Shown here: in pieces, positions 43,239 through 50,369 of the stretch
How positions within the stretch are numbered: position 1 is the stretch's first letter
Layout: every line of letters begins with the position of its first letter
Virus record (IMG/VR): IMGVR_UViG_3300037245_002163
Coordinates: 1 to 64,000 of that record
DNA from: a virus
Direction: 5' to 3' (one strand)
Length of the DNA: 64,000 bases
Program-made: the position numbers and the translations under genes
Notes under the pieces: generated by a model
Seen by the model: only the letters and a program-made list of their open reading frames with translations
Told to the model about the DNA's origin: nothing
Databases searched by the model: none

Positions 43239-43421
43239 ATGGAACCGAACGACCTTCGATGCTTGGTGACAAACAACGCGTGCAGCGCGGATTGCACGTG
43301 CGTCAACTGCCAGCTTCACGCGCAGTTCAATCAGCATTTCAGCGGTACGGCGAGCGGACCCCATGAGGCGCCAAAGGATAATGAGCCTGAGTGGTGGGAG
43401 TTACCGGGGGGTAGCTTGTGA
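43239..43421 (+). CDS. Small Cys-rich protein
   Basis: 60 residues from ATG 43239. CLVTNNACSADCTCVNCQLH has five cysteines and a His, enough for a zinc site. The word GGATAATGAG occurs at 43376 (PKDNEPEWW). GTGA overlap with the next gene. Confidence 0.5.
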   Translation: MEPNDLRCLVTNNACSADCTCVNCQLHAQFNQHFSGTASGPHEAPKDNEPEWWELPGGSL

Positions 43422-43789
43422 GTGTGCAGAGCGCCTTCGACAAGTTGAACGCCCGCCGCATCGCCCTTGTCGTCCGTAAGCTGGACGGTGGGCTCGATGC
43501 GGAGCACACGGCGGAGCTAGAGGCCGTGACGGTGCGCTGCGATGCGGTGGTCAACGCGCTGTTCCCCGTGCCGAGTCTCGAAGAGATTGGGAAGCGTCTT
43601 GGCCTTGCCGGGCTCGAAGACCGGGAAGACCGCCAGCTCGAAATGCTCTTCGCATGTGCGCCACCCGATTGCTCATGGTGCGGAGCCCCGCATGAGGGAG
43701 GGCCGGAGTGTTGCGAGGATAATGAGCGGAGCGAGGGGCCAGCCGGGGGAGCCGCTGAGAGCCAGTGCAGCCGAACGGGACCGTCCTAA
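43418..43789 (+). CDS. Unknown protein with CxxC segment
   Basis: 123 residues from GTG. Helical N-terminal half; then CAPPDCSWCGAPHEGGPECC, a probable zinc site, and a low-complexity Gly/Ser end. Carries GGATAATGAG at 43717. Unrecognised. Confidence 0.45.
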   Translation: MSVQSAFDKLNARRIALVVRKLDGGLDAEHTAELEAVTVRCDAVVNALFPVPSLEEIGKRLGLAGLEDREDRQLEMLFACAPPDCSWCGAPHEGGPECCEDNERSEGPAGGAAESQCSRTGPS

Positions 43790-44203
43790 ATGGGCCGAAA
43801 GAAGATATCTACGACCGTTTATGTGGAACCTGAGCAAGACATTGCGCTCAAAAAGCTCCGTGATCGCACGGGTATTCCGATGGCCGTGCTCATCCGTGAC
43901 GCCATCGATACGATGCTCCGCCGCTGGGAGAACGAGCATGACGTGCTCGACCACGTGGATCAGCTTGTGGCTGAGAAGCGCAAAGAGGCCGACGATGCGC
44001 ACCGCCACGCCGATATCATGGTCGAAGAGCTGGACGTGCTGGCGGAGCACTGCCGGCAAGTCGAGTCAGAGCGCGATCAGTGCCGCAATCTGGTCCAGCA
44101 CTACCGTGGCGCGCTCAGAGGGGTCCAGGGCCGCCTGAGCGACCTTCTGACGGCTTCGCCGAGCTTCTACCTAGACCAAGACGATGAAAAAGAAGAGCCC
44201 TAA
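43790..44203 (+). CDS. Ribbon-helix-helix DNA-binding protein with coiled coil
   Basis: 137 residues. Residues 4-50 (KKISTTVYVEPEQDIALKKL, then RTGIPMAVLIRDAIDTMLRR) fit a CopG/MetJ-type ribbon-helix-helix: a short beta-strand TTVYVE, two helices, basic turn. The C-terminal 80 residues form a long coiled coil. Such proteins are usually dimeric repressors; it may regulate this accessory region. Starts immediately after the upstream stop. Confidence 0.7.
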   Translation: MGRKKISTTVYVEPEQDIALKKLRDRTGIPMAVLIRDAIDTMLRRWENEHDVLDHVDQLVAEKRKEADDAHRHADIMVEELDVLAEHCRQVESERDQCRNLVQHYRGALRGVQGRLSDLLTASPSFYLDQDDEKEEP

Positions 44204-44205
44204 GC

Positions 44206-44391
44206 GTGGCTGATAGGCCCCCGCGCGAAGATATCCTGTTGGAGCGTATCGAGCGGGCCAAAGAGGCCCTTGTGCGGCTACGCTCCAACTGCGCCCAACA
44301 AGTGGCTTTCGTCGAATCGCTCGAAGAGACCTACACGAAGTGGTTCGGCGACAAAGAGGATACCAAGCCTCAGAAGCTCCCCGAACGCTAG
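44206..44391 (+). CDS. Small coiled-coil protein
   Basis: 61 residues from GTG, 2 nt after the previous stop. Heptad-like ILLERIERAKEALVRLRSNC. Possibly an accessory subunit of the ribbon-helix-helix protein. The end touches the convergent zinc-ribbon gene. Confidence 0.5.
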   Translation: MADRPPREDILLERIERAKEALVRLRSNCAQQVAFVESLEETYTKWFGDKEDTKPQKLPER

Positions 44392-44552
44392 GCGTAGCGC
44401 CCCTTGAACCACGTGTGGCATCCGCAGTGCTCACAGACGGCGGGATTGGTGACGACGTGCACGGGCTTCTGGCACGAGGCGCAGCGAGGGATGGGACGGT
44501 AGCGAGGCCGGCGAACCTTGCGCACGAGCCAAAACAGCAACCGACCCCCCAT
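44388..44552 (-). CDS. 54-residue zinc-ribbon protein
   Basis: ATG 44552, basic N-terminus (MGGRLLFWLVRKVRRPRYRP), then CASCQKP...CEHCGCHTWF: two CxxC pairs about 16 residues apart, a classic zinc ribbon. No ribosome binding site is visible. It lies downstream of the candidate ncRNA on the same strand, so some transcription could read through. Confidence 0.6.
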   Translation of the reverse strand: MGGRLLFWLVRKVRRPRYRPIPRCASCQKPVHVVTNPAVCEHCGCHTWFKGRYA

Positions 44553-44577
44553 GAATCAAGGGTGTCATAAGCCGCTG

Positions 44578-44684
44578 AAAAAATCCTTGGCGTCGCCCGT
44601 GCGGTGAATCTGATCCCGTGTGAGGGGGTCACGCTGAACCCGACCCTGTTTTTGCGCTGCGGGCGATCACCAAGGAAGGGGAAT
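44578..44684 (-). ncRNA. Candidate structured small RNA with own promoter and U-run
   Basis: About 107 nt. The 5' part CCTTGG (44670-44675 region on the minus strand) pairs with 3' CCAAGG (44585-44590 region); inside this, CGCCCG (44660-44665) pairs with CGGGCG (44594-44599), and an inner hairpin pairs GGGTC with GACCC (44626-44646). The closing stem is followed directly by A and six U (44578-44583). A TTGACA-N17-TAGGTT promoter ends 7 nt before the 5' end. No open frame covers it. Known families were not recognised; it could be a regulatory RNA acting on host or phage messages. Confidence 0.5.
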
Positions 44685-44690
44685 GACCGT

Positions 44691-44719
44691 AACCTAAGCG
44701 CCGCCCAAGGTAGTGTCAA
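44691..44719 (-). promoter_or_regulatory. Promoter of the candidate ncRNA
   Basis: Minus-strand TTGACA (44714-44719), 17-bp spacer, TAGGTT (44691-44696). Perfect -35, moderate -10. Confidence 0.55.
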
Positions 44720-44725
44720 TATCCC

Positions 44726-44800
44726 TTAGCAGCTCGACACAAGCGTGGCGATGATGAAGCCGGCGGCCATGGTCAAGCCGAATGCGGTTTCGAGGTCCAC
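44726..44800 (-). CDS. 24-residue hydrophobic peptide
   Basis: From GTG 44800: FGLTMAAGFIIATLVSSC is a short membrane-like segment ending in Cys. No ribosome binding site is seen. Kept because it follows the similar 40-residue membrane peptide on the same strand; weak support. Confidence 0.3.
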   Translation of the reverse strand: MDLETAFGLTMAAGFIIATLVSSC

Positions 44801-44809
44801 ACTTGAAGG

Positions 44810-44932
44810 CTACGTGATCACGCACCCGACCGCAGCGGCGCCGAGCACTGCGCCCAAAAGACTTCCGCTCATGAGGTAGAGCGAGACGAGCGTAAAGCCC
44901 AAGCACGTCAATCCACGAAATGGTCGATTCAT
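44810..44932 (-). CDS. 40-residue membrane peptide
   Basis: ATG 44932 after GGGGATGATT. LTCLGFTLVSLYLM and SLLGAVLGAAAVGCVIT form two short membrane helices. One of several tiny membrane proteins in this region; function unknown. Confidence 0.5.
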   Translation of the reverse strand: MNRPFRGLTCLGFTLVSLYLMSGSLLGAVLGAAAVGCVIT

Positions 44933-45002
44933 AATCATCCCCAAGCCCCCTGCGGACACACGCTAGCATGCGGTACACTCACTCGCTGGGGGGACACAAC
45001 CT

Positions 45003-45092
45003 ATGCTTACCGATGAACGCAACGGGCTCGCATTGCTCATGATCTCAGGGATGGTCGCGCTCGCGTACCAAACCGTCGCAGTAGGGTGGTGA
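45003..45092 (+). CDS. 29-residue single-span membrane peptide
   Basis: ATG 45003 with GGGGGGA 8 nt upstream and a TACACT box at 44974. MLTDERNG is followed by a hydrophobic helix (LALLMISGMVALAYQTVAV). Divergent from the minus-strand membrane peptides. Confidence 0.5.
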   Translation: MLTDERNGLALLMISGMVALAYQTVAVGW

Positions 45093-45099
45093 CGCCGGC

Positions 45100-45339
45100 T
45101 TAGTGCGTGGTCCGTATATCCCCGGTCTCGATGAACGCGAGCGCCAGATCGTCGGAGCATCCTTCGGCGAAAAAGCGTTCTGCGCCATTGAGACCGGGGC
45201 GGAACAAGAGCCATCCATGAGTGGTGTAGCGGGCGAATCGGTCGCCCTTGATGGCGCTTACGTGACGAAAACCGACGTGTAAATGCGCATCCGCTTCGCC
45301 GAATGCGGTACGGAGTTGCGCGAGTCGATCAGGGGACAT
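45100..45339 (-). CDS. Small unknown protein
   Basis: 79 residues with AAAGGA 9 nt before ATG 45339. Mixed sequence with HVGFRHVSAIKGDRFARYTT; no motif. The ribosome binding site and same-strand neighbours support it. Confidence 0.45.
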   Translation of the reverse strand: MSPDRLAQLRTAFGEADAHLHVGFRHVSAIKGDRFARYTTHGWLLFRPGLNGAERFFAEGCSDDLALAFIETGDIRTTH

Positions 45340-45438
45340 GGGGGATCGTCCTTTCGATGTTCATGAGCGCATTGTTTGCGTGTGTCGTCCAGTACGTGCT
45401 GTAAGTTCGCGCGATCATTTGGCAACCCCCACACCCGA

Positions 45439-46017
45439 TTAGAACAGGTGGGCTTTTGCAGTGCGCACGCGAAACTTCGGCGCTCCGTTGCGGCGTAACA
45501 CGACTTCGGTCACGCCGGCAGCGATGGCGTCTTTATCACGGGCGACCGCCACATCCGTGGCCCATTCCCAGCGCGTGAGCGAGGGTGAGGGGTCACGGTA
45601 GTCGCACCAAAAGTGCAGCCCTTCGACCGCGAAGATGCACACGACGTGCCCCTTGCTCTTCTGGCCCTCGCGCCCGTACCAAACGGTGCCGAGCCATGCG
45701 GCGCTTGCGAGCCCGCTTTGCAAGAGCGCCGTACACCAATAGAGCGCGTGATCATCGCAGTCCCCAAACTCCGTGTCGCCGGCATTGATCTTTGCCTGAA
45801 ACTTGCCGGGGCACATGAGCACATCGAGCACGCCCTTGATCGGATCGGGGCGCCAGTGCTGTCCCCATTTCAAGGCTTCGACGATCTCCCGCGTGGTGTA
45901 GTAGTGGTCGAGGTCGGGCCATCGTCGCCAGCCAGTGAGCCATTGGGTGAGCCCGTACCAAAGCGGCACGAGCCAGTAGAGGCGCTTGTAGAAAAAGCGC
46001 ACGAGCTTGTCAGTCAT
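45439..46017 (-). CDS. Transglutaminase/papain-like cysteine protease-fold protein
   Basis: 192 residues, ribosome binding site AGGGGGA. FGDCDDHALYW (Cys87), SKGHVVCIF (His124) and FWCDYRDP (Asp139 or Asp142) are in the Cys-His-Asp order of transglutaminase-like proteins. Residues 8-24 are hydrophobic and aromatic (FFYKRLYWLVPLWYGL), perhaps a membrane anchor. It could cleave host proteins or peptidoglycan-linked peptides. Family membership is by motif; substrate unknown. Confidence 0.6.
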   Translation of the reverse strand: MTDKLVRFFYKRLYWLVPLWYGLTQWLTGWRRWPDLDHYYTTREIVEALKWGQHWRPDPIKGVLDVLMCPGKFQAKINAGDTEFGDCDDHALYWCTALLQSGLASAAWLGTVWYGREGQKSKGHVVCIFAVEGLHFWCDYRDPSPSLTRWEWATDVAVARDKDAIAAGVTEVVLRRNGAPKFRVRTAKAHLF

Positions 46018-46039
46018 TGTGAATCCCCCTGAGCGTAGG

Positions 46040-46300
46040 TTAGCTCTTGCGGGGCGTTGCCCGCCACGGGCTAGGCCCGATCGTGTCGACGTGCTCTTGT
46101 TGCGTGAAGGTGCACAGAGCGTCGGGATGGCGGTTGTACCAATCGAAGACTTCGCGGATGGGGTGGCCTACGAAGCGTTTCGTGGCCGGGATCGAACGGT
46201 ACACATGGCCAAGCACGACCACGAAATCGATGTTCAATTCGTGTGTTTGGAAGTTGGCGACTCCCGTGAAGCTAGACCAGCCAAGCAAAGGGGTACGCAT
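46040..46300 (-). CDS. Small unknown protein
   Basis: 86 residues. NIDFVVVLGHVYRSIPATKR, then HPIREVFDWYNRHPDALCTF suggest a folded alpha/beta protein. It lies between the transglutaminase-like gene and the 46331 gene on the same strand. Start not certain; no strong ribosome binding site. Confidence 0.45.
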   Translation of the reverse strand: MRTPLLGWSSFTGVANFQTHELNIDFVVVLGHVYRSIPATKRFVGHPIREVFDWYNRHPDALCTFTQQEHVDTIGPSPWRATPRKS

Positions 46301-46330
46301 GCTCCGATTACTAACCCAAGCGCCCCGTGC

Positions 46331-46666
46331 TCACCAGTTATTGTGGGGAAAGCGTAGCGCAAAACAAATGCGCAGAATGGGTTCGTGGGTGCGAAGCCAG
46401 GTGGAGCATTCCACATCGGTCCAGTCATTGGGCATGTACATGGAACACTTGCCCACGGGCAAGTGCAGAGCCCGCGCCCGTAGCGTGTAGCGCGTCGTCA
46501 TGGGGATATCGGGGAGCATGGCTTCTGCGATGAAGCGAGGCGACGGCTTGTCGGGCTCGATGTATTCGTACAGCTCCCCGTGCGGCTTTTCGAGCACTAG
46601 GATGCGCCGGTCATGGCGCACGGCGATGAAGCGGGGCTGTTGGTGCTCGATGAGGGAAGGGACCAT
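46331..46666 (-). CDS. Unknown protein in minus-strand early-type operon
   Basis: 111 residues from ATG 46666. The start sits in TAAGGATAATGG: the upstream stop TAA, an AAGGA element and the ATG are packed together. FIAVRHDRRILVLEKPHGEL and YIEPDKPSPRFIAEAMLPDI; no recognised domain. Confidence 0.5.
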   Translation of the reverse strand: MVPSLIEHQQPRFIAVRHDRRILVLEKPHGELYEYIEPDKPSPRFIAEAMLPDIPMTTRYTLRARALHLPVGKCSMYMPNDWTDVECSTWLRTHEPILRICFALRFPHNNW

Positions 46667-46671
46667 TATCC

Positions 46672-46866
46672 TTAGTTGTCTTGGGCAGCTCTTTCCGCGT
46701 CCAGATCGTCGGCCCATCGGATGAGCCTGAGCCCGAGCGCGCGAGCCTTGCGTGTCGTCATGTGGAACGTGTGCGGCGTCCCGTCTTTGGTTTTCAGTTC
46801 CAAGCCCACGATGGGCTGGTCCGCGGGAACAATATCGTTGGGGTCTGCGGGGATCTTGTCAGCCAT
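46672..46866 (-). CDS. Small unknown protein
   Basis: 64 residues. Start in AAAGGATAATGG, sharing one base with the previous stop. GLELKTKDGTPHTFHMTTRK, then basic helix and acidic end. Unrecognised. Confidence 0.5.
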   Translation of the reverse strand: MADKIPADPNDIVPADQPIVGLELKTKDGTPHTFHMTTRKARALGLRLIRWADDLDAERAAQDN

Positions 46867-47096
46867 TATCCTTTGCTTTCGGTTTCGGGGTTCACGTCGT
46901 GCGCATCGCTAGCTTCGGGGTTCAAGCACGGCTGCCCTTCGGAGATGCACACGCCGTCAAGGATCTGTTCGATATCGATGCCCACGCCGCGCCAGCTTCG
47001 GTACGCACTGGTATACGCCGTGCCGTGTTCGTTGCGCACGCGTGCTCGCCAGCGCCCGGTGCGTGTCCGGTACAGCAATATCTCCGCGTTGCTCAT
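46866..47096 (-). CDS. Small unknown protein
   Basis: 76 residues from ATG 47096 behind AAGGGATAATC (ribosome binding site plus upstream stop). RWRARVRNEHGTAYTSAYRS, then GVCISEGQPCLN with two cysteines. Unrecognised. Confidence 0.5.
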   Translation of the reverse strand: MSNAEILLYRTRTGRWRARVRNEHGTAYTSAYRSWRGVGIDIEQILDGVCISEGQPCLNPEASDAHDVNPETESKG

Positions 47097-47098
47097 GA

Positions 47099-47344
47099 TT
47101 ATCCCTTGCTTGCTTTGCATCGCACGATCGCCACGATCTCATCGCCGGGATACCATGTACGGGTCTCTTGGAAGTACGCGCCGTCGTCCGCTTCGAAGCG
47201 CATCGTCACGAGCACGTAGAGCCCGGCGAGCTGAGTCACGCCGTCTTCGCCGTGGTAGTCGCCGACCTTGATCACTTCGGTCACACGGTGAACGCCTTCG
47301 ATGGCGTCGCCTTTGCACAGCTTACTCGCTCTGACGTTGCGCAT
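47099..47344 (-). CDS. Small beta-rich unknown protein
   Basis: 81 residues. GLYVLVTMRFEADDGAYFQE, then TWYPGDEIVAIVRCK: an SH3-like or OB-like small beta protein. It ends KASKG with the GGATAA stop junction shared by its neighbours. Overlaps the small exported protein gene. Confidence 0.5.
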   Translation of the reverse strand: MRNVRASKLCKGDAIEGVHRVTEVIKVGDYHGEDGVTQLAGLYVLVTMRFEADDGAYFQETRTWYPGDEIVAIVRCKASKG

Positions 47345-47453
47345 GGTTGTCGACTGTGAACGCGGGGGCTTCGAGGATAACCGAATCGCCGGGTGTCGAG
47401 CACCACGCTACGGCGAGCAATAGCCAAAGGAACACGTGAAGGTCAAGCGCCAT
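47322..47453 (-). CDS. 43-residue protein with N-terminal signal/membrane segment
   Basis: ATG 47453, inside the end of the upstream gene (11-nt overlap). LHVFLWLLLAVAWCSTPGDS is a hydrophobic leader ending at a Cys; the residue before Cys is Trp, so a lipoprotein signal is atypical. The remaining 23 residues would be exported. Its 3' end overlaps the next gene by 23 nt. Confidence 0.45.
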   Translation of the reverse strand: MALDLHVFLWLLLAVAWCSTPGDSVILEAPAFTVDNHAQRQSE

Positions 47454-47808
47454 TGCGCTCTGCGGCGATCTCTTCGGCGCGTAGCTTCACCTTCACGGCG
47501 CACGGATCGCACAAGCATGGCGACTCCCATTTGCCGTCCATTTCCATGCGCATGCACACGGTGGCGCCGCCTATGCCGCACACTTCGCAGTCTTCGGCCT
47601 CACGCAACCGTACGAAGCTCCGGCGCAGATCGTTGGCGTGTTGCTCCGTGCCGAGTGTGAAGCCCACGATCAACGGGATGGCGAACAAGGTCGCATCCTC
47701 TTTCATTATCCCCCGCGCTTCGGCTTCGGGGCTTTCGTAGCGGATAACCCAGCCGCGCGCTTTCACCATCGCGAGCACGTGCTCTGCGATCTCATAGATA
47801 TCACCCAC
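47443..47808 (-). CDS. Unknown zinc-binding-type protein
   Basis: 121 residues from GTG 47808 after AGGATAATAGCG. CEVCGIGGATVC and CLCDPC suggest a zinc site. An internal ATG in GGGGGATAATG (near 47704) could start a shorter form. Unrecognised. Confidence 0.5.
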   Translation of the reverse strand: MGDIYEIAEHVLAMVKARGWVIRYESPEAEARGIMKEDATLFAIPLIVGFTLGTEQHANDLRRSFVRLREAEDCEVCGIGGATVCMRMEMDGKWESPCLCDPCAVKVKLRAEEIAAERNGA

Positions 47809-47813
47809 CGCTA

Positions 47814-48017
47814 TTATCCTCGCTGCACCGCTACGAGCGTCGCCGGGTCCATGAGGGTGCGCTCGCCGGTCTCCGTGGTGATCAGGATCTTGCCGCCGCG
47901 AAAGCTCACGTCCGTGATTCGCGAGTATCCTCCGGTAGCAACCATGATACGCACGGCGCGCGTTAGCTCGCGCGCTTCGATGCGATCGGTGGTGGGCTTC
48001 TTATCGAGTAGGTGCAT
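47814..48017 (-). CDS. Small unknown protein
   Basis: 67 residues. Start ATG 48017 after GAGGATAATC. ITDVSFRGGKILITTETGER makes a small beta sheet; ends in QRG at a GGATAA stop. No family known. Confidence 0.5.
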   Translation of the reverse strand: MHLLDKKPTTDRIEARELTRAVRIMVATGGYSRITDVSFRGGKILITTETGERTLMDPATLVAVQRG

Positions 48018-48019
48018 GA

Positions 48020-48577
48020 TTATCCTCTAGGGGCGGTAGGTGGTAGCTCATGGGCTTTTTGGGCTTCGCGCAGCTCCCGCACAAGCGCGGGAACGACGTA
48101 CTTGCGGAGCACCATACGAGCTTTGGCATCGGATGGCGTCAGCTTGCGAAGCGTGAATCGGATGACCCGGTGAACGCGCTTCACGTGTAGCAGGGCGATG
48201 GCAGTTTGGCCGAAGTAGGCCGGGGGGAAGGCGCCGCTTTCGCGCAGCTCAAAGTCGAGCCACTGGCCCCATTGCGACTGAGTGTCGACGCACTTGCTGC
48301 GGATGGTGCCGGCCGTCCATCGGGGATCGTCCGCGAAGCCGATGCTGTAGGTGGCCACGCATGCCGTGTACGCCAGCTCTGAGCGCAGCGCCCGCTCACG
48401 GTAGAGCACGGGGATGCGATCGTAGTTGGGGCCGGCAGCGTCGGCGCTGTCTTGGTACTGGCGCTTGGCATCGGCGAACGCCCACACCGGAGCTTGCGCG
48501 AGCACCGGAACCGCGGGGGCTCCGATGGCCAGCCAAAGGATAATGGTGGTGGCCAGCTCGATGCGTTGGCGGGTCAT
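48020..48577 (-). CDS. Exported protein of unknown function
   Basis: 185 residues. N-terminal signal peptide (IELATTIILWLAIGAPAVPV, cut near LAQA). Mature part is helical with two Cys (CVATYSIGFADDPR; SKCVDTQSQWGQW) and a basic C-terminus. Probably periplasmic; might alter the envelope or block superinfection. Start overlaps the upstream stop (ATGA). Confidence 0.55.
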   Translation of the reverse strand: MTRQRIELATTIILWLAIGAPAVPVLAQAPVWAFADAKRQYQDSADAAGPNYDRIPVLYRERALRSELAYTACVATYSIGFADDPRWTAGTIRSKCVDTQSQWGQWLDFELRESGAFPPAYFGQTAIALLHVKRVHRVIRFTLRKLTPSDAKARMVLRKYVVPALVRELREAQKAHELPPTAPRG

Positions 48578-49035
48578 GACGCGGCTTTGGTTTCAGCGTC
48601 GCGTAGTAGCGCCTGGAGCACTTCGATCGGGCCGGTCGCGTCTTGTAGCGTTTGCGCACGGCCTTGGCTGTAGCCGCGATCGTAGCGATCGGTCTCTTCG
48701 CGTGCGTCGCGTTCGGAAGCGATGCGCTCCGTGGCCATGCCGTCCAGAACGTCGGCAAGGGTCTCGCGCATGCGCACAAGGTCGTCGACTGCGATCGTGG
48801 CGGTCGTCACGGGGATCATCCATCCGTAGCCGACTTGCTCTTGGTAGTCGTCTTCCCCGATGGCGTTGCACATGCCGGAGCCGTAGCGCCCGCACTGGTA
48901 GTCAGCGCGATCCGCTTCGATGCGCACCTTGCGCACGGCCTTGCCGTTTTTGTCGCGGGCCACGATGCCCAAGTGGGTCGTGTAGTTGTAGTCGTAATCG
49001 ATGTGCGCGGTGGTGTAGCGGATAATGGTTTCCAT
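48574..49035 (-). CDS. Unknown protein under shared-family promoter
   Basis: 153 residues from ATG 49035 behind AAGGGAACGAAGACC. N-terminal beta domain (HIDYDYNYTTHLGIVARDKN, ADYQCGRYGSGMCNA), C-terminal helical coiled region (RMRETLADVLDG...). First gene of the small-gene operon; likely early. Function unknown. Confidence 0.55.
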   Translation of the reverse strand: METIIRYTTAHIDYDYNYTTHLGIVARDKNGKAVRKVRIEADRADYQCGRYGSGMCNAIGEDDYQEQVGYGWMIPVTTATIAVDDLVRMRETLADVLDGMATERIASERDAREETDRYDRGYSQGRAQTLQDATGPIEVLQALLRDAETKAAS

Positions 49036-49087
49036 GGTCTTCGTTCCCTTCACCTAGAGTGTACGGCACGCCGTATACGGCCGTCAA
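49036..49087 (-). promoter_or_regulatory. Shared-family promoter, leader and palindromic operator
   Basis: Minus-strand TTGACG (49082-49087), 18-bp spacer, TACACT (49058-49063), leader TGAAGGGAACGAAGACC, ATG 49035. ACGGCACGCCGT (49063-49074, ACGG-N4-CCGT) touches the -10 box. Confidence 0.75.
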
Positions 49088-49305
49088 GCCTCATTCCGTT
49101 GGCGCTCTACAGCGTCCGCGATGGCGGCGGCAAGCGCATTCCAGCCGCGCTCTTCGGCCATCGCAGCCGTGGTGAGCTGTTCGAAGTTGGCCGTGGTCCC
49201 GCAATAGCCGGGAATGCGGCTGCCTAGGTCGAGGAGCTGAGCGACCCTTGCGAGGCTCACGCGGAGCTTCACAAGGGGGCTCAGGGGGCTTAGGGGTGCT
49301 GCCAT
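49084..49305 (-). CDS. Small helical protein
   Basis: 73 residues, ribosome binding site GGGAGA 7 nt before ATG 49305. Two helices (LRVSLARVAQLLDLG; MAEERGWNALAAAIADAVE). Unrecognised. Confidence 0.5.
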   Translation of the reverse strand: MAAPLSPLSPLVKLRVSLARVAQLLDLGSRIPGYCGTTANFEQLTTAAMAEERGWNALAAAIADAVERQRNEA

Positions 49306-49307
49306 GG

Positions 49308-49865
49308 TTATATCTCCCGTGGTTGGTTGAAGTCGCGTCCGAAGCCGAGCACGGGGCTCGTGTGGCCCTTGGCCCGGTACTCGCCGTCTTGGCGGCGGGT
49401 GAAGCAGCGCCATTCGCTCTCCGGCATTTCGACGGGCTCGTAGAGCAAGGCGCGCGGGCCGTGGCTCGCATCCCATTCGCTCTTGGCGACGCGATCCGAG
49501 CTAACCCAGATCATGTGCCCGCTCTTGCTCACCTTGCGGACGGTCGCCGGGTACACGTCGCTGGGGTGGCTGTAGTGAACGCCGTCGCCGACCTGGAAAT
49601 GCGTGATCAGGTGCCGGCAGAAGTCGCGCTCTTGGAGCACGCCGAACGACACCTTTTTGTCGCCTTCGAAGCCGAAGATGCGGATGATGAATCGCTCGTG
49701 CACGTCCCGGTCGTGCTGGACTACGAAGACGCGGCCCACGGCCCGATCAGTGAGCACGCGAGCGGTACGCGCCGCCGCATTCCAGTTGGTGAACACGGCG
49801 GGCTCGTGCTTTTCGGTCGGAGCGTCGAAGTCGATTGGTTGGGTCGTATCGTTGTCGGTAGTCAT
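49308..49865 (-). CDS. Unknown protein
   Basis: 185 residues. Alpha/beta N-terminal domain (GRVFVVQHDRDVHERFIIRI, FCRHLITHFQVGDGVHY), then SDVYPATVRKVSKSGHMIWV, which resembles a small SH3-like barrel. No recognised family. Confidence 0.5.
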   Translation of the reverse strand: MTTDNDTTQPIDFDAPTEKHEPAVFTNWNAAARTARVLTDRAVGRVFVVQHDRDVHERFIIRIFGFEGDKKVSFGVLQERDFCRHLITHFQVGDGVHYSHPSDVYPATVRKVSKSGHMIWVSSDRVAKSEWDASHGPRALLYEPVEMPESEWRCFTRRQDGEYRAKGHTSPVLGFGRDFNQPREI

Positions 49866-49868
49866 GGC

Positions 49869-50369
49869 CTAAATCTCCCAAAGCTCTTCGTTGGCGGTTG
49901 CGATGATGCCCTTCTCAATATCCTCTAGCTCGATGCGCACGGCGTGGGCGTTGTGCTCAAGGTCTTCGATGTGCTCGCAGAGCGCGTCAAGGCGCTTGTA
50001 GAGGCGACGGCGCCGGGTGATCTCTTCGTCGTCGTACTCCGCGCAGATTGCGTCGATATCCTCTTCGCTCAGGCGCTCATGGTTCGCTTGGGCGACCGTG
50101 AAGCTCTCCGCGGGAAAGAGGGTGCAGTAGCCGCCGCTGGTCCCGCCGTGGAAGTCGAGCGCGACGGTCCAGCCGCACTCCGGCTCCCCGAAGAAAGCGC
50201 AGCGGGTGGTCGTGGTTGCCGCGTGACCGTGCCCAAGGGCTTCGTCGATCACGCCTTGGAACGCCTTGGCCTCTTCGCGCGTGTCATACACGTGGGCCGC
50301 GCCGTTATCCTTGGTCCATTTGACGTTTTCGGGGAGTTGGTAGTGCTTGATGATCTCGATGGTGTTCAC
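49869..50369 (-). CDS. Unknown protein with C-terminal coiled coil
   Basis: 166 residues from GTG 50369 (GTGA overlap). Residues 60-95 include CAFFGEPECGWTVALDFHGG; the C-terminus is a long charged coiled coil (ITRRRRLYKRLDALCEHIED). Unrecognised. Confidence 0.5.
   Translation of the reverse strand: MNTIEIIKHYQLPENVKWTKDNGAAHVYDTREEAKAFQGVIDEALGHGHAATTTTRCAFFGEPECGWTVALDFHGGTSGGYCTLFPAESFTVAQANHERLSEEDIDAICAEYDDEEITRRRRLYKRLDALCEHIEDLEHNAHAVRIELEDIEKGIIATANEELWEI

Noticed and set aside
44171-44719. 182-codon minus-strand frame
   Set aside because: Runs across the candidate ncRNA and the zinc-ribbon gene in another frame; composition is not protein-like.
44694-44978. 94-codon minus-strand frame
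   Set aside because: The two tiny membrane peptides in another frame fit better; the long frame is Arg-rich with no domain.
46234-46428. 64-codon minus-strand frame between two small genes
   Set aside because: Overlaps the ends of 46040-46300 and 46331-46666 frames, which have better sequence character and junctions.
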